A DNA stretch of 64,000 nt from Hippopus hippopus (taxonomy: Eukaryota; Mollusca; Bivalvia; Cardiida; Cardiidae), in the NCBI GenBank assembly GCA_946811185.2, contig OX328107.1, forward strand, positions 26,867,587 through 26,931,586. The letters are read 5' to 3'. The stretch's first letter is position 1; every line of letters begins with the position of its first letter. The notes beneath the pieces were generated by a model. The model was not told the DNA's origin, ran no database searches, and was given only the letters and a program-made list of their open reading frames with translations. Shown here one piece after another: positions 44,701-54,727 of this stretch. The translations under genes and the position numbers were made by a program.

Positions 44701-46160
44701 AGGTAACCTTACTGCGTGCCCAAAAGAGTCCGTCTTGGGAAAAAAAAAGAAATCTAAAGGGTTTCTTACAACGAATTTAATTAATAAGATGAAAAATATT
44801 TTTCAGTCATTTCATAATTCGTAGCAAAATTCAACGTGCTCTTTACTGATTTATATTGTCGAACTCAAATAATCAAAGTTTTTGTTTCAAAGTAGCTAAA
44901 ACTGCAAAATATATAGGTATTCGAAAAATACAGCAACAGTAAAACAACAACCACCAAAAAAAAAGTTGCATAATTTGGAACGTCTCAGAGAACGCCATTT
45001 GCACCACTCTCTACGTTTTAAAATTTTATTAAAATGGGTGAAATTGATAGTAAAACATAAGAAAAACAAATAAGAAATTCATGAAATGAAATAGTTCACC
45101 ACAACTGACATAAGCCAAGCATAATTATTATGGATGTATGTATCTCGTTAAATTGAAATAGTTAATTTTTTTATCCCTTTACCATCAATTTATATCTGTA
45201 GAATAACTCTTAACTTTTGCATTTTGTCATTTTCAAATGATTTGTCCGAAACAAGGAAGAGTATATCTATATTCGTGCCAGATAAAATCGTTGAATAATA
45301 CATTATGTACGAGAGAGAGATTTTTTTTTCCAAAAATAATTTTCTAATTACAACAAAATAAATATCATAATCAAATCCTATTTTTTTAAAGCATCATTGA
45401 TGTCCCAGTCTTATGTTTCTCAGGCATTCATTTAAAATTTTCGTAATTACAATTAGTAATAGAAAATTTGTAATTCATTCAAATTCTGCTTAATTTGTTT
45501 TCATCGCTGATTTAGTTCCTGTAATGATATCTCTAAAGAATAAACATAATTAATTTTATCACAATTTCAAAAGATTGAAATGCTATTCTATAAGAGATAA
45601 AGAAAACAGCTTTCAGCAAAGAGAATATCTGAAACATGTATCAACAATTAAAATAAAATCAAGGCATGATAAAAATTAATCAACCTCCTGGAGCTGAAAT
45701 GAAATCATTGCAGTAAGAAACTGTTCTCATATACAATACTTCTTACACTGCATGACTATGATCTTTATAGTCATTGAACTAGTGCACTTCGCAATTGTCT
45801 AGGACATACCTGCAAAAAGGCTCATATAAGTGTTGTATTTGTTCTTGAAGGTATTCGATAACAAAAAGTGATTTGCAGAACGACAAGGGCAAGAGATAAA
45901 ATCCCACAAAGTAACTATCCACATTGTATTTATGCTATAGATATTCCATGGATAAGTGTAATTTGATGAAACCTTATTAAAAGACGTAGATCTGCTTGAC
46001 ATTATTTAATGAAATAAATTTCAACACAAAGTCGTCATCCATTCCATATCGAGGGTATCCCCATAATGATATGCATTAATCAATGTGGTAAAACAACCGA
46101 TTCCGAATTAAAAAAAGAAAAAGAGTAATATTGCCATTGTTACCAAAAAGCTTCTGAAAC

Positions 46161-46213
46161 AATATAATAATAATAAGAATAATAATAATAATAAAAGAAA
46201 TAATGATAATAAT
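46161..46213. repeat. (AAT)n microsatellite
   Basis: Imperfect AAT trinucleotides inside the candidate intron. Confidence 0.85.
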
Positions 46214-48063
46214 AGTTCACCTTAAAAGATGCATATAGCGAAATTGATATAATAGCTGTAACTACATTTGTTTTTATAGTCAGGTTAAGTTTTGTGTTTT
46301 TAAGATCCCTGGACATGATAATTGTTCATTTGCTTCTTTATTTAACCTAGATAGGATTTGCTTATCCTAGGTAACCTAATCAATTACAGGCTTTATCGAT
46401 TTCATAAAGAGAAACAAAATCATGCACTGTCTCTACAGTTTTGGTAAAATTTACATTACGTCCAACTGTTCATTCACATATACATGAATTTGTTGATAGA
46501 AGCAGTTTTCGAGCTTAACAAACAGACAGGCTGTCTAAAATAATTATTTTGATCATTGATAAAGTTAACGAAACCGTAATATTCGAATGAACGCTAACTA
46601 ATGATGATTGTCCGAAGAGAGATGTAAACAAAATGATAACTCTCAATGCCAAGCCATTGGATTAACTTAGTTTACATTATCAAACCGCACCATATCATAT
46701 GTGACAATGCCAAAACCCAACACAACAAAGTAACCATGCCACGAAAAATTATAATGCAATGAGGTAGATGTAGTTACAAGAAATCAGGAATAACAAATCA
46801 GTATGGGTGTTCATTGAATTGATTATCAAATGACCATTGCCTGAAAAAATTGCTCGTGCATCAATGTAAAGGTTCTCTTGCAAAATTCATGATTGAAAAA
46901 GAAAACAATGATAGTGTTTTAAAGAAAAAACATATTCTTAAACGCGGTCATAAACATGTATGCTCCTACTACAACAAATCTTGTTGCTTTTTTGCAGTGT
47001 GTTTTAAACGTCTTTGAACATGATACTTGTTTACGCCTATTTCTTTAAACCTAAATAACCTTTACTAGTTTATGGTAATTCAATCAATCAAACCTTTGTT
47101 CAAATAAACACCGCATCATGTTTCATCTAAACCTCTCAGGCATTTCCTGTAACTTAAGTTTTTAGTAAAACTTATCAATAAAGAAAAACTGTTTGTCGAG
47201 TCATACGCTGGCTAAATAACATTTTTAATAAATCCTTGTTTTCCTCCTTGATTTAAGATGGACAACAAAATAAATATCTGCTTGCGCTAGAATTTTTCCG
47301 CTTCTAAGATCGCTTCCAAGATTTTATCTTGTTTTACATTTACCTGGAAAAAATAGCATATCGGACATAAAAAAAAAATCAATAATCTAGGTGTAGAAAT
47401 CAAATAGCAATGATAGTCTCTATTGATATGATTATCATCATCTGTATCACCGACCTTCATACATGCAAAAACAAAGGGAACTTGCATGACTTGGAGAGAG
47501 AAAATAAAATTTCCGGAAACTTCAGCCCTTTGATTCCTCAAGGTCTCTTAGCTCAAAATAAAGCAATTACAGATGGAACTGATAAAAGTCCAACATCGTA
47601 ATTTAGTATTTGAGTAAGTAAAAATATCAACCGAAAAGAAAAGGACATGGTAAATATACACGCTTAACGGATGGATTTCCTGTTTAAAATAATAATAATA
47701 ACAACATGTACTTCGATCTTGTAAAAGCTATCTGCCGTAAGTGTATAACTGTTCTTAAACATTTTACAAGTTTTTGTTGTAAAATTTTTGGAAAACAAAA
47801 TTGAACACCAGCATTTTGCTAAATTACAGTTTGCATCCTGTATGATAGAAGGACACATCCCAATATTAAAATTCGAGTAGGATGATAAAAAGAATCCATT
47901 TATTTTGATAAATTGATGTTAATTTCCACCCAACCAAGTCTTCTTGATTTGGAATTAATGACAAGTTAATCTTGATTGTACTCGAGACTTCGAAAATATA
48001 TATAGACCCTAAACATTGTTTGTAATTGAATTCAGTTATCGTTCCTCACAACACACAATTTAA

Positions 48064-48273
48064 TCCATTACCAAAACTTATAAAATTTTGGAAATGTCTA
48101 AATTAAAAGCATTTGCAGACAACTACTTACATTTGGCCCAAATTTTGGGTTTGTCTCTCTGAGAGGGTAGAAAATATTGTGGGATGAGTAGAAAATATTA
48201 CATACCAGCATTCCTCCTTTTCCAACAATGTTTTGAAAAGATTTTCGTTTTAACGAGATTATTTGGTAAAAGT
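48064..48273 (-). mobile_element. Family A MITE
   Basis: TTAA (48060-48063), TCCATTACCAAAACTT left, a decayed core (CATACCAGCATTCC), right ATTTGGTAAAAGT before TTAA (48274-48277). Confidence 0.75.
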
Positions 48274-48294
48274 TTAACTACAAGAATAATGGCA

Positions 48295-48365
48295 AGGACT
48301 TTAAGTGACCGTGTAAATCAGCATCAGACTGGACAGAAAGTGTTATCTAGTCTTAGATCTTGATT
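48295..48365. mobile_element. Family D fragment
   Basis: CGTGTAAATCAGCATCAGAC, GGACAGAAAGTGTTATC, AGTCTTAGATCTTG. Confidence 0.4.
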
Positions 48366-48452
48366 AGCTCACATGATGTGAAAACTTTTGGGCCATGAAA
48401 AAAGACAGAAACCGTGTGTTTTATTTTGTTAAAAGTCTAAGAGCTTTCTTAA

Positions 48453-48665
48453 CCCTTTACCAAATAATCCCGCGCTTTAACGGTCCAGAGGGGAAAAAGG
48501 TTTGGAAAACATTGTGGGAAAAGAAAAAAATGCTGGCAACCAGCATTTTCTCCTTTTCCAAAAGTTTTTTTCTTACCTTTCAGACACAAAATTCATCGTG
48601 TCAGCCACTATTAATTTTCCGTCAAATTTTGACCAGTCTAGAATTTCGATGTTTGGTACAGAGCG
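48453..48665 (+). mobile_element. Family A MITE
   Basis: TTAA (48449-48452), CCCTTTACCAAATAATCCCG, core GCTGGCAACCAGC, right GTTTGGTACAGAGCG before TTCAA. Confidence 0.8.
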
Positions 48666-48715
48666 TTCAACCAGATTTTTACCATTTTTTTAAAGGGGGA
48701 GAAAGTTGATTTTTT

Positions 48716-48860
48716 GCAAGGAAAAATCATACGGACAGTACAGTTTACCCTCAGCTGAGGGGAAAAAAAAGCTGAAAGAAAACAACATCGCCGTTTGCAC
48801 TCGAATCCAGGACCTTCAAAACCATAGTTGGCCACTCTTCTCTGAGTTGAAGGGCCAGTC
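48716..48860 (-). repeat. Possible tRNA-SINE head
   Basis: On minus, ACTCAGAGAAGAGTGGCC (box A-like) and CCTGGATTCGAGTGC (box B-like) at tRNA spacing. The body is not defined. Confidence 0.35.
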
Positions 48861-49239
48861 CATATGTTACCGTGTTGAAAATGTATTTATTCCTTGTTAT
48901 GCAATAACAGCTGTACCGTTACTAACGCATAAAAATGTTGGAGTAAAAATACACAAAACTCGATAATTCATTGTGTGTACTACATGTATTTCTACCTATG
49001 TTTCTATTTTAAAACACTATTTGCACGCGAATGAAAATTAGCAGTCTTTGTCAAGATTTTCTACGAGACGAAATCTCGTTAAATGCCCCTTTAAAACCTT
49101 TTGAGTGATACAGTGTAATTGCATGAATGATAATGAAGAGGGTACCGGTAACTCCGATAGGGATGTAAACAAATCATTTTGTTTTACAGAGAGACGTTTG
49201 AACTTAAATCATGTAAACCTACACAATGTAGAACTGTTT

Positions 49240-49390
49240 TTGAGGATAATGTAGATCAAAGATCAGACTTTACAACGTATTCAGTCTGATTTTTTATATC
49301 TACCATCCACTTAAGTGTGTTAAAGCCTTTCAGGACAGTCTGGACCACGTGACGTGCAGTCCAATCTTGGGTCTACACTATCTTTTTTTT
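49240..49390. mobile_element. Family D-related double hairpin remnant
   Basis: ATGTAGATCAAAGATCAGAC...TCAGTCTGATTTTTTATATC, then GGACAGTCTGGACCACGTGA...GTGCAGTCCAATCTTGG and GTCTACACTATC: two successive core copies. Confidence 0.5.
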
Positions 49391-49522
49391 TTTATATAAA
49401 CGAGATATTTTTACCAAAACAGCCTTTCAATACAGGCGAAATCTTTATGGCCGTGTAACCCAGAATGGGTTGGGTGCTTTATTATTTGTATGTGGGACGT
49501 GCGAAATCATGGCAGTACCAAA

Positions 49523-49785
49523 TGGCCTTCAACACGCGAAAAGGGGCATTCGGACATTTGCGTAAAGTGTCGTCTCGGATAAGCCTGCGCCGTCCGCGCA
49601 GGCTAATCCGAAACGACACTTTCCGTTTTTATGTAGTTTTCTGTTTTGCGCAAGTCTACTGTAGCACAAAATCTAATGTAGTCGTAAAGTGCTGTCTCGG
49701 ATTAGCCTGCGCGGACTGTGCAGGCTGATCAGATACGACACTTTACGCAAATGTCCGAATGCCCTTTTTCGCGTGTTGCAAGCCA
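49523..49785 (+). mobile_element. Family C MITE, full length
   Basis: TGGCCTTCAACACGCGAAAA to GCGTGTTGCAAGCCA; 263 bp, same length as the copies at 6089 and 9683. Flanks CAAA and AATT. Both hairpins intact with scattered changes. Confidence 0.88.
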
Positions 49786-49881
49786 AATTTTATACGTCAA
49801 CTAAAGGTATGGTCTGGGCATTATATTGTTGTATCGTTTTTCCGTTCAAATTTAAAGGGAAAAAAAACCAAAAGTGTTGGC

Positions 49882-49946
49882 GCCATGCTCTGTGAAAATG
49901 GGGTTTAGTGCAACTACAAAAAATACTGACCCAAGCCAGCCTGCGC
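49882..49946 (-). mobile_element. Family B MITE, truncated
   Basis: GCCATGCTCTGTGAAAATGG, a CAACTACAAAAAATACTGACC part, stopping inside the core at CAGCCTGCGC. Confidence 0.65.
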
Positions 49947-50349
49947 AAAAATATACCATTTTCTTTTTCTAAGAGTCATATATATTTCAATTTTCGCACA
50001 AAATATGGATATCTGTGAATTACATTCCCCGTTTTCATTTTATTAAACCGACGTGCATTTAACCGGCTACAAAAAATTTGCGATGCAAAACAACACTGAA
50101 AAAAAAAACGCCGCCTAATATCAATGCTTCGCAGGTAATATTATGCACTAATAAACGCGTTTCAAAGTATTAAATGCAAACAATTTCCTGATTTTATCAC
50201 TTTTTACAACAATTTATTTTTTGTCATTTCTCACCCAAGGTTAGGCTTGCTTAAATGTTACCTTTAATATAACGACGCCCAGCTCAAACTTTATGTATTA
50301 AGTGTTTTATATCTGACACTGTACTACAATCAAACAGAAGCTTCGGTTG

Positions 50350-50613
50350 AGCCCTGCTTTATATAAAGGGGGTTGATTGCATCTGCAAAAAGTTTCGACC
50401 CAGATCAGCCTGCGCAGTCCACGCAGACTGACCCGGGTTGCAACTTTTTGCTCTCAGACAATTTTCTGCGTGTCCAAGGACCAGTGTACCTAATGAATCA
50501 GCCGATTGTTAGACAAAATAGATTTTATGAATGCATATTTATTTGATGAATTGCTTGGTATAATGGACCACGGATATGAGTTTAACCCCCCTCCCTCCTT
50601 TGCCAGAGCATGG
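50350..50613 (-). mobile_element. Family B MITE, full length
   Basis: AGCCCTGCTTTATATAAAGG left, GCATCTGCAAAAAGTTTCG, a core with symmetrical partial decay, TGTCCAAGGACCAGTGTACC, right TTTGCCAGAGCATGG. Confidence 0.8.
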
Positions 50614-50684
50614 ACAATTTCTCTTAAGCCTGCGAAACCATTCTCTAAGCAATTCTGACATTAACACGATTTCTTCCAATTTAC

Positions 50685-50967
50685 GGGGTCCTGTTTGGCT
50701 CAACTGCGTACGTGTAGGATTTGAAACCTGGAGGCAATGGGTTCGATCCTTACTCGAAGCGCTTCTTTGTGGGAATGTCCTTGCACAAGGCACTGCAGAG
50801 CCTGGTCTAGCACAAGTGAAACCCAGAACACTTACAGATAAGTAATTGTCGCCGTGAGATGGTTTAAACTCCAGTCGACCAACCAACCAACCAACCAACC
50901 AGTCAATCAATCAATCAATCAACCAACCAACCAACCAACCAACCAACAAATCAATCATTCAATCATT
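50685..50967 (+). mobile_element. tRNA-derived SINE with (ACCA)/(AATC) tail
   Basis: Head GGGGTCCTGTTTGGCTCAAC carries a box A and GGGTTCGATCC (50739-50749) is a good box B. The body contains AATGTCCTTGCACAAGGCAC. The tail is a long CCAA/CAAT tetranucleotide array (50879-50967). No clear target duplication was found. Not a functional tRNA. Confidence 0.65.
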
Positions 50968-51231
50968 TTTGTTCTGAAATCTTCTAGGAATCTTTCTTAT
51001 CAGAAACTACGACGATTTTTTTTCACAAACACTGGGTTTCCTGTAGATGTGCTTACCGGTACTGGTACCCAGGATAACAAGAGCACCGCATTCGGCTGCA
51101 GTTGCTTTTTAGTAAAAAACTCTAAGTCAAAAAAAGGGCATAACCGTGTCAAAATATTTTGATGGTTACCGGCCCAGTTGTATGGAATTCCCTCAAGTTA
51201 AATACTTTCAGTAATATCAAAGATACTATAA

Positions 51232-51419
51232 AATGCAAGTCATAACATAATTATGGATCCATAAAATCCATCGCGTCTAACAACCGACTAAATCATGAGG
51301 TGGAATGGACATGCAGAAAATTTACAAATTGAAAAAGGTTTCGACCTATGTCAGCCTGCGCTGGCATGGGTCGATGCTTTTTGCAGATGCATTAAACCCC
51401 CTTTTCACAGAGCATGACT
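51232..51419 (+). mobile_element. Family B MITE, 5'-truncated, next to a splice acceptor
   Basis: Begins at CAAGTCATAACATAATTATG, the core has lost its second half (CAGCCTGCGCTGGCATGGG), right end CACAGAGCATGACT. Ends 19 nt before the exon at 51439, so any branch point of that acceptor probably lies within it. Confidence 0.8.
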
Positions 51420-51438
51420 CAATATATTATTCTTTCAG

Positions 51439-51504
51439 AAGAGGACACCGGAAGTGAGAGTGGTGGGGTGAACGGAGTGAATAAAAAATCACGATCTAAA
51501 CGAG
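51439..51504 (+). CDS. Second coding exon of the same gene (66 nt, phase 1-1)
   Basis: The exon lies between a TATTCTTTCAG acceptor and a GTAAGA donor. Read in the phase set by the exon at 41724-41769, it encodes 22 residues starting EEDTGSESGG and ending NKKSRSKR, then carries one base over. An acidic/Ser-Gly stretch followed by a basic cluster (KKSRSKR) resembles a disordered linker plus nuclear-localisation-like patch; that is inference from composition. Its length is a multiple of three with equal phases, so skipping it would keep the frame. The reading frame runs on past the donor for 34 more codons, but those overlap a family E repeat (51527-51836) and so are intronic. No downstream exon was identified in the window. 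Confidence 0.6.
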
Positions 51505-51526
51505 GTAAGATTATAACGTGCATCTT

Positions 51527-51836
51527 TGGTCCAATATCACCAACCATTCTTAGTATTATTCTTCAGAATTTTGTGAATTTGAAAGTAAGACAACTTTCAA
51601 TTGGCTAAATCAAATGATTTATCCAATCAGAAGTTGTTTCACATTCTTAATCTAGAATATGACTAGAAATGGAAGTAAAGGGGGCTATCTATCTTTTTTT
51701 TCTAATGATTTACCTGCTGTCGTTTTACTTAATTCAGTGATTTTTTTCATTCATTATATCATTTATTTATTTTAAAGTTTGGTGAGATTATAAAAGTCAT
51801 AATAGCTCCCTTTAAAAGTGGTTAGTGAATAAAGAC
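51527..51836. mobile_element. Family E foldback with nested insertion
   Basis: TTGGTCCAATATCACCAACC left, paired inner arms (TTGGCTAAATC / CCAATCAGAAGTTG), right GTGGTTAGTGAATAAAGAC. A second inverted-repeat element (51677-51813) separates the right end from the rest. Confidence 0.6.
51677..51813. mobile_element. Small TIR element nested in family E
   Basis: AAAGGGGGCTAT at the left and ATAGCTCCCTTT at the right form imperfect 12-bp terminal inverted repeats around AT-rich filler. Target duplication unclear. Confidence 0.5.
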
Positions 51837-51933
51837 TAAGATTTCTGTTCTATAATTCAAACTTTAGACATGTAGCTGCACAACTGGTAGCGTTTGGGTT
51901 CCTACTTTATGCTAGTTTGGCTATACCAATCAA

Positions 51934-52011
51934 TCACTTTATCACACAATTCATAGTTTTCACGAACCTGAAGGATAAGGCCTTTGAAAATACTGTGGGA
52001 ATAGGAGAAAA
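51934..52011 (+). mobile_element. Family A MITE, left half
   Basis: CACTTTATCACACAATTC to GTGGGAATAGGAGAAAATG, where it stops at the palindrome centre. Confidence 0.65.
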
Positions 52012-52154
52012 TGTATGTCCTTAGTTTCACCATTGGAGATCCAGCTATTTCTACTCTGAAATGTTATACCCTGTTCGCGTTTCTCACAAAAATGAAAAAG
52101 GACGACCCCTCCATTTCAAACGTTTTTTTTTTTTTCTTAAAGGTGTCTACTTAG

Positions 52155-52376
52155 CTCTTTTTCAAACAACAAAATTCTACACTTGTTCAAATTGAAAGCA
52201 TTTTCAGGCGACAAATAAAATGTGTCGCAAATAATATATTTTGTCTCTAAAAGTGTAGAAAACATTGTGGGAAAAGGAGAAAATGCTGGTTACTAGCATT
52301 TTTTTCCTTTTCGCACCATGTTTTCAGAAGCCTACCTACCCATGGTCTTGAAAACACGGGATTGGTAAGTAAAAGG
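52155..52376 (-). mobile_element. Family A MITE, full length
   Basis: TTAG, CTCTTTTTCAAACAAC left, core GCTGGTTACTAGC, right GGGATTGGTAAGTAAAAGG before TTGA. Confidence 0.8.
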
Positions 52377-52447
52377 TTGAGTGCCATAAAAAAGTCTAAA
52401 GTGAAAATTTAACCCCCCCCCCCAAAAAAAAAATCATGATAAATCGA

Positions 52448-52583
52448 TCCTGGAACTATATTCACTAGACATTTTGGATATTGTTTCTGTGCAATATGTA
52501 GGCTTTTTAGCCAATTAGATGGCTACTCTTGGATTTCAGAATTAGCAACAACTTGAGAAAGGTTTGTGAATTCTGATCTGGAC
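52448..52583. mobile_element. Family E-like remnant
   Basis: TCCTGGAACTATATTCACTA and GTGAATTCTGATCTGG as imperfect ends; AGCCAATTAGATGG inside. Confidence 0.35.
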
Positions 52584-52689
52584 CAAGAATTTTGTTCAAA
52601 CTACTGTCTAAATACAAAATTACAAGCTATCGAAAACTAGCTATTTCAATCTTCATTATGTATGCTTAGGCTGCAATAAAATTTGACTT

Positions 52690-52819
52690 CATATTTTTTT
52701 TTCCCACAATATTTATTACTCTTTCAAAGATATCCCTCATCATTTAAGCCGAATTAAATGAGTTGTCTGTAAATGTTATCAATTCGGACAAATCTAAAAT
52801 GTTGTTGTTTGGTAAAGAG
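52690..52819 (+). mobile_element. Family A MITE, right half, chained to next copy
   Basis: TTCCCACAATATTTATTACT to TTGTTTGGTAAAGAG. A single TTAA (52820-52823) is shared with the next copy. Confidence 0.8.
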
Positions 52820-52823
52820 TTAA

Positions 52824-53042
52824 CCCTTTACCACACATCCCGACTTTTAACGACTTAGACCGCAGAAACTTTGAAAACATTGTGGGAAAAGGAGAAAATG
52901 CTGGTAACCAGCATTTTCTCCTTTTCCCACAATGTTTTCTAATCTTTCATAGACAAATGCCACTATTGGAGACAAATCCAATTTGTCGTCTGCAAATACT
53001 TTCAATTTGATCAAGTCTAAAATATTGTCATTCGGCTAAGAG
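52824..53042 (+). mobile_element. Family A MITE, best-preserved core
   Basis: TTAA then CCCTTTACCACACATCCC; the centre is a perfect 67-bp inverted repeat (52873-52939, 33-bp arms, 1-nt centre); right ATTCGGCTAAGAG before GTAA. Confidence 0.92.
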
Positions 53043-53487
53043 GTAATTACGCAACATACACGGCTTTTTACATGTTGGTTTAACACTGTTTCTTACATAA
53101 GAGAAGACCAAGTTTTTCGATATGCCACTGTACAATATAATATGACCACCATCGAAAGTGGGCAGCATCACGTTTCCCTCGCATCCTCTCTCATAGCATG
53201 TCGTCTGCTTCAATTACAAATTTGGAATTATTGCCAGCAGACGATCGACCGGTTCTATGACTGTATCAGACTATATCAGACGCTGACAGGAATATAAGCA
53301 CTTCGTCAATGGAACAAGGTGTCGGCAGACGAGAGATAATTTTGAAAATGTAATCAGGCGATTAACGCCCTATCTCGGAAATTCATTGATGTATTAATCC
53401 CTTTTCTTCCTTTGGGACAGACAAATGTTATAGACGCGTTCATGTTCAAAGCAAATATAAAACTTTGATAATTTTTCAATACAAATG

Positions 53488-53746
53488 AGCTATGCTCTAG
53501 AAAATAGGGGTCTGATGCATCTCCTCCGTAATGTATTATACCAAGTAATTCATCACATAATTAGGGTTACATAAAATCTATTTCGTGTAATGATTGACGG
53601 AATCTGTCGAAAGATTGGACCTTGGACATGCAGAAAATTTACTGATAGCAAAAAGTTTCGACCCAGGTCGGCCTGCGCGGACTGCGTAGGCAGACCTGGG
53701 CCGATACTTTTTAGAAGATGAATTAGGCGCCCTAACGGAGCATGGT
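53488..53746 (+). mobile_element. Family B MITE
   Basis: AGCTATGCTCTAGAAAATAG left, CACATAATTAGGGTTACAT, core with CCCAGGTCGGCCTGCGCGGA and a near-complement, right AACGGAGCATGGTT. Flanks ACAAAT and CAAAT are similar. Confidence 0.78.
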
Positions 53747-53885
53747 TCAAATAGTTAATATTACTTTGTTGCTTTGCACCATTTTGCGCCACGGTATTGA
53801 AAACTGTTAAAACTAACTTGAATGAATGCCAATGCTCTTTCATTGCAGCAAGATTCATAGGTCAAGGCTGATATCTCAGTTGGAA

Positions 53886-53945
53886 CAATAATAATACTAA
53901 TAATTATAATAGTAATAATAATGATAGTAATAATAATAATAATGA
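53886..53945. repeat. (AAT)n microsatellite
   Basis: Imperfect AAT repeats. Confidence 0.85.
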
Positions 53946-54184
53946 TTAAAAGCTCATTCGCCTATTCGCTACTTGTTTCTAAACTTTTACCGAAGTATCT
54001 GCATTTGTTGTGGAATTTTAATTCAAGCACTCGGAAAAAAAGTCAAACTCATGCACACGTGTTGGGCTACGAAAGAGTCCTTATAGCAGCTTAGCACTGA
54101 CAGACAATTATATATTAGAAAGTGTCGCTGATCGTACAATACTGGCATTAAGTGAAACGATATTTATAGATAGAATTAATCAAA

Positions 54185-54727
54185 ATGAGAGAGAGGAAAA
54201 ATCTAACAAACTACAAGTATCATATTGAAAACCATTGTCTAGCAAAACGATACATCAATACATCAATGTTCGACCACGAAAACCCCCGCCATGGCATCTC
54301 GTCGTTTCTCGTCCAACCTCGTGTCTTATTAATCTATTTTAATGCGCATCTCTTTGGATTCTTGTCAGCGCTGCCAACAAAACGGAAATTCAAGAAGAGA
54401 TGGAAACATTTTCGCTATTGCCTGAAACTAATTGCCAAGGTATCAAAGAAAGCCACCAGTTGTGTACCGGAAATAGATATCAATGACGTAGAAAAAGATA
54501 AACTCTTTACCATTTGCAGAAATTTTAGACTCGATCAAACTGGTTGCATTTGCATTCAAAATATTAAATGTGGTTCAGTTGATGAGGGTTCTTTTCTGAA
54601 AGGACAGAAAACATTGACGACAAAAGATGAAATCCTGGTTATCAGCATTTTCTCCTTTTCTACTTTGTTTTCAAATGCTATCTTCTTCGGGGTAGTAAAA
54701 AACACGATATGGTTAGGTAAAGGGTAA
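54185..54727 (+). other. Longest ORF (180 codons), probably spurious
   Basis: The frame opens at an ATG and reads a Lys/Arg-rich stretch (RKFKKRWKHFRYCLKLIAK near residues 69-90). From about codon 107 onward it is simply a translation of the family A element at 54503-54724, and it terminates just past that element. No domain is recognised in the first 106 residues. It could be a retrocopy remnant or terminal exon fused to a MITE, but chance is more likely. Confidence 0.2.
54503..54724 (-). mobile_element. Family A MITE, full length
   Basis: ATAA, CTCTTTACCATTTGCAG left, GTTGCATTTGCATTC, core TCCTGGTTATCAGC (decayed), right GGTTAGGTAAAGGG before TAAA. Confidence 0.78.

Larger units (their letters stand above)
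41770..51438 (+). other. Candidate 9.7-kb intron (GT-AG)
   Basis: It is bounded by a GTATGT donor and a TTCTTTCAG acceptor in matching phase. From 41770 to about 48060 I see only AT-rich sequence, an (AAT)n run near 46.16-46.21 kb and chance ORFs, with no copy of families A-E. From 48064 it fills with A, B, C and D elements and a SINE. The last repeat, a truncated B element, ends 19 nt before the acceptor. Confidence 0.45.

Noticed and set aside
41724..51504. Naming the gene (for example a transcription factor starting MTM...)
   Set aside because: Only 37 disordered residues are visible; similarity to the start of known families is too weak to assign.
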